Shown in pieces: positions 15,381 to 17,778 of a DNA stretch of 17,778 nucleotides. The notes below the pieces were generated by a model. It saw only the letters and a list, made by a program, of their open reading frames with translations. It was not told the origin of the DNA and did not search any database. How positions within the stretch are numbered: the first letter of the stretch is position 1; each line of letters begins with the position of its first letter. Both the position numbers and the translations under genes were made by a program. Source of the DNA: an uncultured Lachnospiraceae bacterium (GTDB lineage: Bacteria; Bacillota; Clostridia; Lachnospirales; Lachnospiraceae); NCBI GenBank assembly GCA_902782965.1, contig CACZPG010000009.1, positions 1 through 17,778 on the forward strand, given 5' to 3'.

Positions 15381-15524
15381 CTACTTATCTTTAATTTTCG
15401 ATTCTTTTCCACAATTCTGACAAATGAAAATCTTCTTTCCAAGCTTTCCAGCGATACCTCCTGCGTCCTTGACAGGCTCAAGTCTTGTGGATCCGCATTT
15501 AGGACATTTAATAAGTGCTGCCAT
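15381..15524 (-). CDS. Small zinc-ribbon protein (47 residues)
   Basis: This short gene encodes a basic 47-residue protein with two CxxC pairs, C7-P-K-C10 and C35-Q-N-C38, each followed by Gly. That is the layout of a zinc ribbon. The pairs are separated by 24 residues containing a Gly-rich turn (AGGIAGKLGKK). The start is strongly supported by AAGGGGGGTGAT, one mismatch from the ideal ribosome site, 7 bases before the ATG. The gene has its own promoter (15581-15609) and terminator (15337-15365), so it is a complete single-gene unit. A 68-residue frame overlaps it but has no such features. The function is unknown: small zinc ribbons can bind nucleic acid or proteins, but nothing here decides between them. 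Confidence 0.85.
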   Translation of the reverse strand: MAALIKCPKCGSTRLEPVKDAGGIAGKLGKKIFICQNCGKESKIKDK

Positions 15525-15580
15525 AAAATCACCCCCCTTAGTGTAATACGACATTTAACTGTTTCAAATAACCTACGTTA

Positions 15581-15609
15581 ATTATATACTTATTTTATTA
15601 TGGTATCAA
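15581..15609 (-). promoter_or_regulatory. Promoter of the zinc-ribbon gene
   Basis: On the minus strand TTGATA (15604-15609) and a perfect TATAAT (15581-15586) are separated by 17 bases. The leader to the ATG at 15524 is about 50 bases. No clear terminator separates it from the metallopeptidase gene upstream, so some read-through is possible. Confidence 0.72.
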
Positions 15610-15661
15610 CTTATTTTTCACTCAGGACATTTATCTAATGCTTTTTATCCTTTCCAAAGAA

Positions 15662-16219
15662 CTAGTGTCCATGAATTTCAGCAAGTAATATCTTACCATT
15701 ATCTTTAAGCCATTTCTCATATTTTCGGTAATCAGGCATAACTCTTTCGACTTCATACCAGAATTTTGGAGAATGATTCATCTCTTTTCTGTGACATAAT
15801 TCATGTATTACCACATAATCGAGAACTTCTATAGGAGCTCTCATCAAAGCCACATTAAAATTCAGATTACCCTTTTGTGAACAGCTTCCCCAGCGGGATT
15901 TCTGATTACGTATAGTTATCCTGTTCCAGTCTACACCTATTATAGCAGCATAGTATTGAACTTTTCTTGTAAAAACCTCACGAGCTCTATCAGTAAGTTC
16001 TTTAATTTCAATTTCATTTAACAATTTCACAGATTCTGCAGCGATTTCTTTCTCTCTGGCTTCCTGCTGCTTTCTACTGATCCATTCACTATTCTTATCA
16101 ATAAAATCCTTTATAGCTTTTTGAGACATTCTTAACGGAGCTCTTACTTTTACTTCCGAAGAGTCAATTATCTGAATAGCTATGGTTTTTCTTTTTGATC
16201 TGATTATTTCAATACTCAT
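15662..16219 (-). CDS. YgjP-like zinc metallopeptidase
   Basis: This 185-residue cytosolic protein of the YgjP/DUF45 group (COG1451, SprT-like fold) is a likely zinc metallopeptidase with no settled substrate. HELCH (139-143) supplies the two zinc His and the catalytic Glu, and His149 in NHSPKFW is the probable third ligand. RWGSCS (109-114) is the conserved family motif before the active site. RSKRKTIAI (7-15) is the typical start of the first strand. I chose the ATG at 16217-16219, which has a weak AGGTAAAG site. The longer frame would extend into the flavodoxin-family gene, whose stop is 31 bases upstream. The two genes are probably co-transcribed. Confidence 0.87.
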   Translation of the reverse strand: MSIEIIRSKRKTIAIQIIDSSEVKVRAPLRMSQKAIKDFIDKNSEWISRKQQEAREKEIAAESVKLLNEIEIKELTDRAREVFTRKVQYYAAIIGVDWNRITIRNQKSRWGSCSQKGNLNFNVALMRAPIEVLDYVVIHELCHRKEMNHSPKFWYEVERVMPDYRKYEKWLKDNGKILLAEIHGH

Positions 16220-16250
16220 ATAAACTTTACCTGATATTATCCAGAAGAAC

Positions 16251-16877
16251 CTATTTTCCATCAGGAAAACTTGTGAATACTCCGCTTTCCACCTCTGGCA
16301 AGCCATACTTATCCTCAGCATCAGCGAAAGCTCTGATCATAAATACCATATTTCTTGCAAGATTTCTCATAGTCTGAAGACCTTCCAGATCTTTCTTAAC
16401 ATCTTCAGCTGTATGACCATGAACCTGGTTCCAATAGGTACTTGGAGCAAGCGGCATTCCACTGATTGTAAAATATTTATTAAGTACATCGAAGGATGCT
16501 GTATTTCCCGCTCTCCTGCAGCTGACAACTGACGCACCAACCTTCATATGTTTTGAAAATGAAGTACTATAGAAGAGTCTGTCAGCAAATGCAAGTAATG
16601 TTCCATTAGGCGAACCATAATATACAGGACTCCCAAGAACAAGTCCATCAGCTTTTTCAAATTTAAGTGCTACTTCATTTACCAGATCATCAATAACACA
16701 TTTACCGGTACTTCCACAACTTCCACAGGAAACACAACCACGAATAACCTTATTTCCTACGTGAATGATTTCAGTTTCTACTCCTTCAGCAGTAAACACC
16801 TTAATCATCTCATCAAATGCTGTTGCTGTACAACCGTCTGCCTTAGGACTTCCATTTATCAATAAAACCTTAGCCAT
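16251..16877 (-). CDS. Flavodoxin-family FMN-dependent oxidoreductase
   Basis: This 208-residue cytosolic protein of the NADPH-dependent FMN reductase / flavodoxin superfamily begins with the first strand and phosphate-binding turn MAKVLLINGSPK (1-12). LGSPVYYGSPNG (81-92) is the second FMN-contact loop. Between them lies a cysteine cluster, C48-x2-C51-x2-C54-x5-C60, like that of iron-sulfur flavoproteins and related reductases; whether it holds an Fe-S cluster here is not clear. The ATG at 16875-16877 has GAGGTGAT about 6 bases upstream. An ATG 7 codons earlier overlaps that site and is less likely. The gene heads a two-gene unit with the YgjP-like peptidase. The substrate is unknown; quinones, nitro compounds or metal ions are all seen in related proteins. 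Confidence 0.87.
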   Translation of the reverse strand: MAKVLLINGSPKADGCTATAFDEMIKVFTAEGVETEIIHVGNKVIRGCVSCGSCGSTGKCVIDDLVNEVALKFEKADGLVLGSPVYYGSPNGTLLAFADRLFYSTSFSKHMKVGASVVSCRRAGNTASFDVLNKYFTISGMPLAPSTYWNQVHGHTAEDVKKDLEGLQTMRNLARNMVFMIRAFADAEDKYGLPEVESGVFTSFPDGK

Positions 16878-16940
16878 TCCTATCACCTCATATTGCATTA
16901 AATAAAATATAAGAATCCATCCAGAAACAAAAGAATATAT

Positions 16941-16968
16941 TTATTATGTTTTGCCTGTTTTTTGTCAA
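16941..16968 (-). promoter_or_regulatory. Promoter of the flavoprotein-peptidase unit
   Basis: On the minus strand a perfect TTGACA (16963-16968) and TAATAA (16941-16946) have a 16-base spacer. The -35 lies in the T-tract of the preceding terminator, so the two signals overlap. Confidence 0.6.
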
Positions 16969-16997
16969 AAAGGATGTCCTGTTAAGAACACCCTTTT
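16965..16997 (-). terminator. Intrinsic terminator of the V-ATPase subunit D gene
   Basis: On the minus strand an 8-bp stem with two G-U pairs (16972-16979 with 16986-16993) and a 6-base loop is followed by TTTTTGA and preceded by AAAA. It starts just after the stop of the subunit D gene, so subunit D is the last gene of its unit. Confidence 0.8.
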
Positions 16998-17004
16998 GAA
17001 ATAA

Positions 17005-17664
17005 TTATTCTTTATCCTTATAGTGATGTGCTTCTTCAAGCATCATAGACTTAACCTTCATAAGACGTACCTGAGTAGATCTCTCATTCTCATCAAGTTT
17101 CATAGTAATGTACTTGATACTTTCCTGAGTTTCAGGAATAATAACATGTTCAAGAGCGTTTACACGACGTCTGGTTTTTTCTATTTCGGCAGCCATAAGC
17201 TGACATGATTTCTCAACTTCGGCCAGTTTAAGCATATCCGGAAATACATCAGAAAGCGATGATACTGCTCCATCAAGATCTCCGGAGGTGAATGCAAAAC
17301 CATACGAATATATATCATTCTCATCAGCAGTCTTAGTCTTAAAGTCAAAAACCGGTATATCTACACTCATAACATTCTTCTTGTTCTGAATGAGTGATAC
17401 CTCCTGCTTGGGAGCCATAAGCGCTGTTCTAAGTGTCTGCTCAGACATTCCTGCTTTTGCAAGCACGAAATTCTTATTGGCAGCCTTGATACCCTCTTCC
17501 ACCTTCTGTCTGAGTTCCATATTTACCTTAACAAGTTCAAGGAATTCACGCATAAGCTCATCACGTTTATCCTTCAGAAGGCGATGTCCCTTAACTGCAG
17601 TATTCAGTTTCTTCTTTAAGCGGGTTAACTCCATTCGTGTAGGAATTATATTCTGTGTCGCCAT
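17005..17664 (-). CDS. ntpD: V-type ATP synthase/ATPase subunit D
   Basis: This 219-residue protein is the central-shaft subunit D of a V/A-type H+- or Na+-translocating ATPase. It couples the A3B3 catalytic head to the membrane ring. The N-terminal PTRMELTRLKKKL stretch (8-20) is the family signature. Long coiled-coil helices lie at about 8-70 and 145-215, with a globular middle that includes YSYGFAF. Late EKTRRRVNALEHVIIP (162-177) is also typical. Length is normal. The start has AAAGGTG about 9 bases upstream. A terminator follows, so it ends its transcript. Subunit B normally precedes subunit D in such operons, but the 114 bases upstream here are non-coding and hold an inverted repeat; the rest of the operon would be beyond the window edge. 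Confidence 0.93.
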   Translation of the reverse strand: MATQNIIPTRMELTRLKKKLNTAVKGHRLLKDKRDELMREFLELVKVNMELRQKVEEGIKAANKNFVLAKAGMSEQTLRTALMAPKQEVSLIQNKKNVMSVDIPVFDFKTKTADENDIYSYGFAFTSGDLDGAVSSLSDVFPDMLKLAEVEKSCQLMAAEIEKTRRRVNALEHVIIPETQESIKYITMKLDENERSTQVRLMKVKSMMLEEAHHYKDKE

Positions 17665-17743
17665 ATGTTACACCTTTCATATATATAAAGCCTGCTTCGC
17701 AGACACTTTCCTCATGTACGTTCGCATAGCTCGTTCGTATATA

Positions 17744-17778
17744 CCAGATAAAAATTATGCAAGCATATTTTTATCTGG
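17744..17778. repeat. Near-perfect inverted repeat at the window edge
   Basis: Arms 17744-17755 and 17767-17778 are perfectly complementary over 12 bp. The stem continues inward through ATGC/GCAT (17757-17760, 17763-17766) with one bulged T. The right arm ends at the last base of the window, so the outer limits are unknown. The adjacent 17692-17737 region has a CTGC-TTC-GCAG hairpin and two CGTTCG copies 13 bp apart, and looks unlike the AT-rich DNA around it. It may be a terminator from an upstream gene, or part of a dispersed repeat. Confidence 0.6.

Noticed and set aside
15326..15532. Minus-strand frame of 68 codons
   Set aside because: It overlaps the zinc-ribbon gene in another frame, runs through its terminator and has no coding features. 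The 47-residue frame has the ribosome site and the Cys pairs.
15544..15552. TAATACGAC, resembling the start of a T7 promoter
   Set aside because: Only nine bases match and the rest of the T7 consensus is absent; chance in AT-rich DNA.

Overview
The window is AT-rich and gene-dense, and its genes have strong AGGAGG-type ribosome sites and sigma-A-like promoters. DUF4173 and DUF975 membrane proteins, a V-type ATPase subunit and compact sugar-utilisation genes suggest a Firmicute, most likely a gut or rumen Lachnospiraceae. That placement is inference; no rRNA or other marker gene is present. I see no phage, transposase, CRISPR array, tRNA or rRNA.

Layout, left to right. (1) A DUF4173 membrane protein (+), cut by the left edge, converges on a lipid kinase (-) across a shared bidirectional terminator. 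(2) A minus-strand set reads uracil permease, then a 117-residue protein of unknown function, then a strong hairpin, then the lipid kinase. (3) A DUF975 membrane protein with a repeat-rich tail is divergent from the permease and convergent with upp, so the two uracil-salvage genes (uptake and conversion to UMP) flank an unrelated gene. (4) A 336-base intergenic region holds back-to-back promoters for upp and for an unrecognised five-segment membrane protein that starts at TTG.

(5) A galactoside locus on the minus strand reads TetR regulator, GH2 beta-galactosidase-like enzyme, GPH-family sugar:cation symporter, terminator, GH36 alpha-galactosidase. The tetR promoter is flanked by two inverted repeats of identical geometry. 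The GH36 gene has its own promoter with a perfect palindrome between -35 and -10. The model is that the symporter imports galactosides and the two intracellular enzymes remove beta- and alpha-linked galactose.

(6) The right part holds a 47-residue zinc-ribbon gene, a YgjP-like metallopeptidase behind a flavodoxin-family FMN protein (one operon), and V-type ATPase subunit D. At the right edge lies a near-perfect inverted repeat in non-coding DNA that may continue outside the window.

The window is mostly ordinary chromosome. The most informative parts are the regulatory architecture of the galactoside locus, the small zinc-ribbon gene, and three protein genes I could not assign. I found no convincing new multi-gene system.
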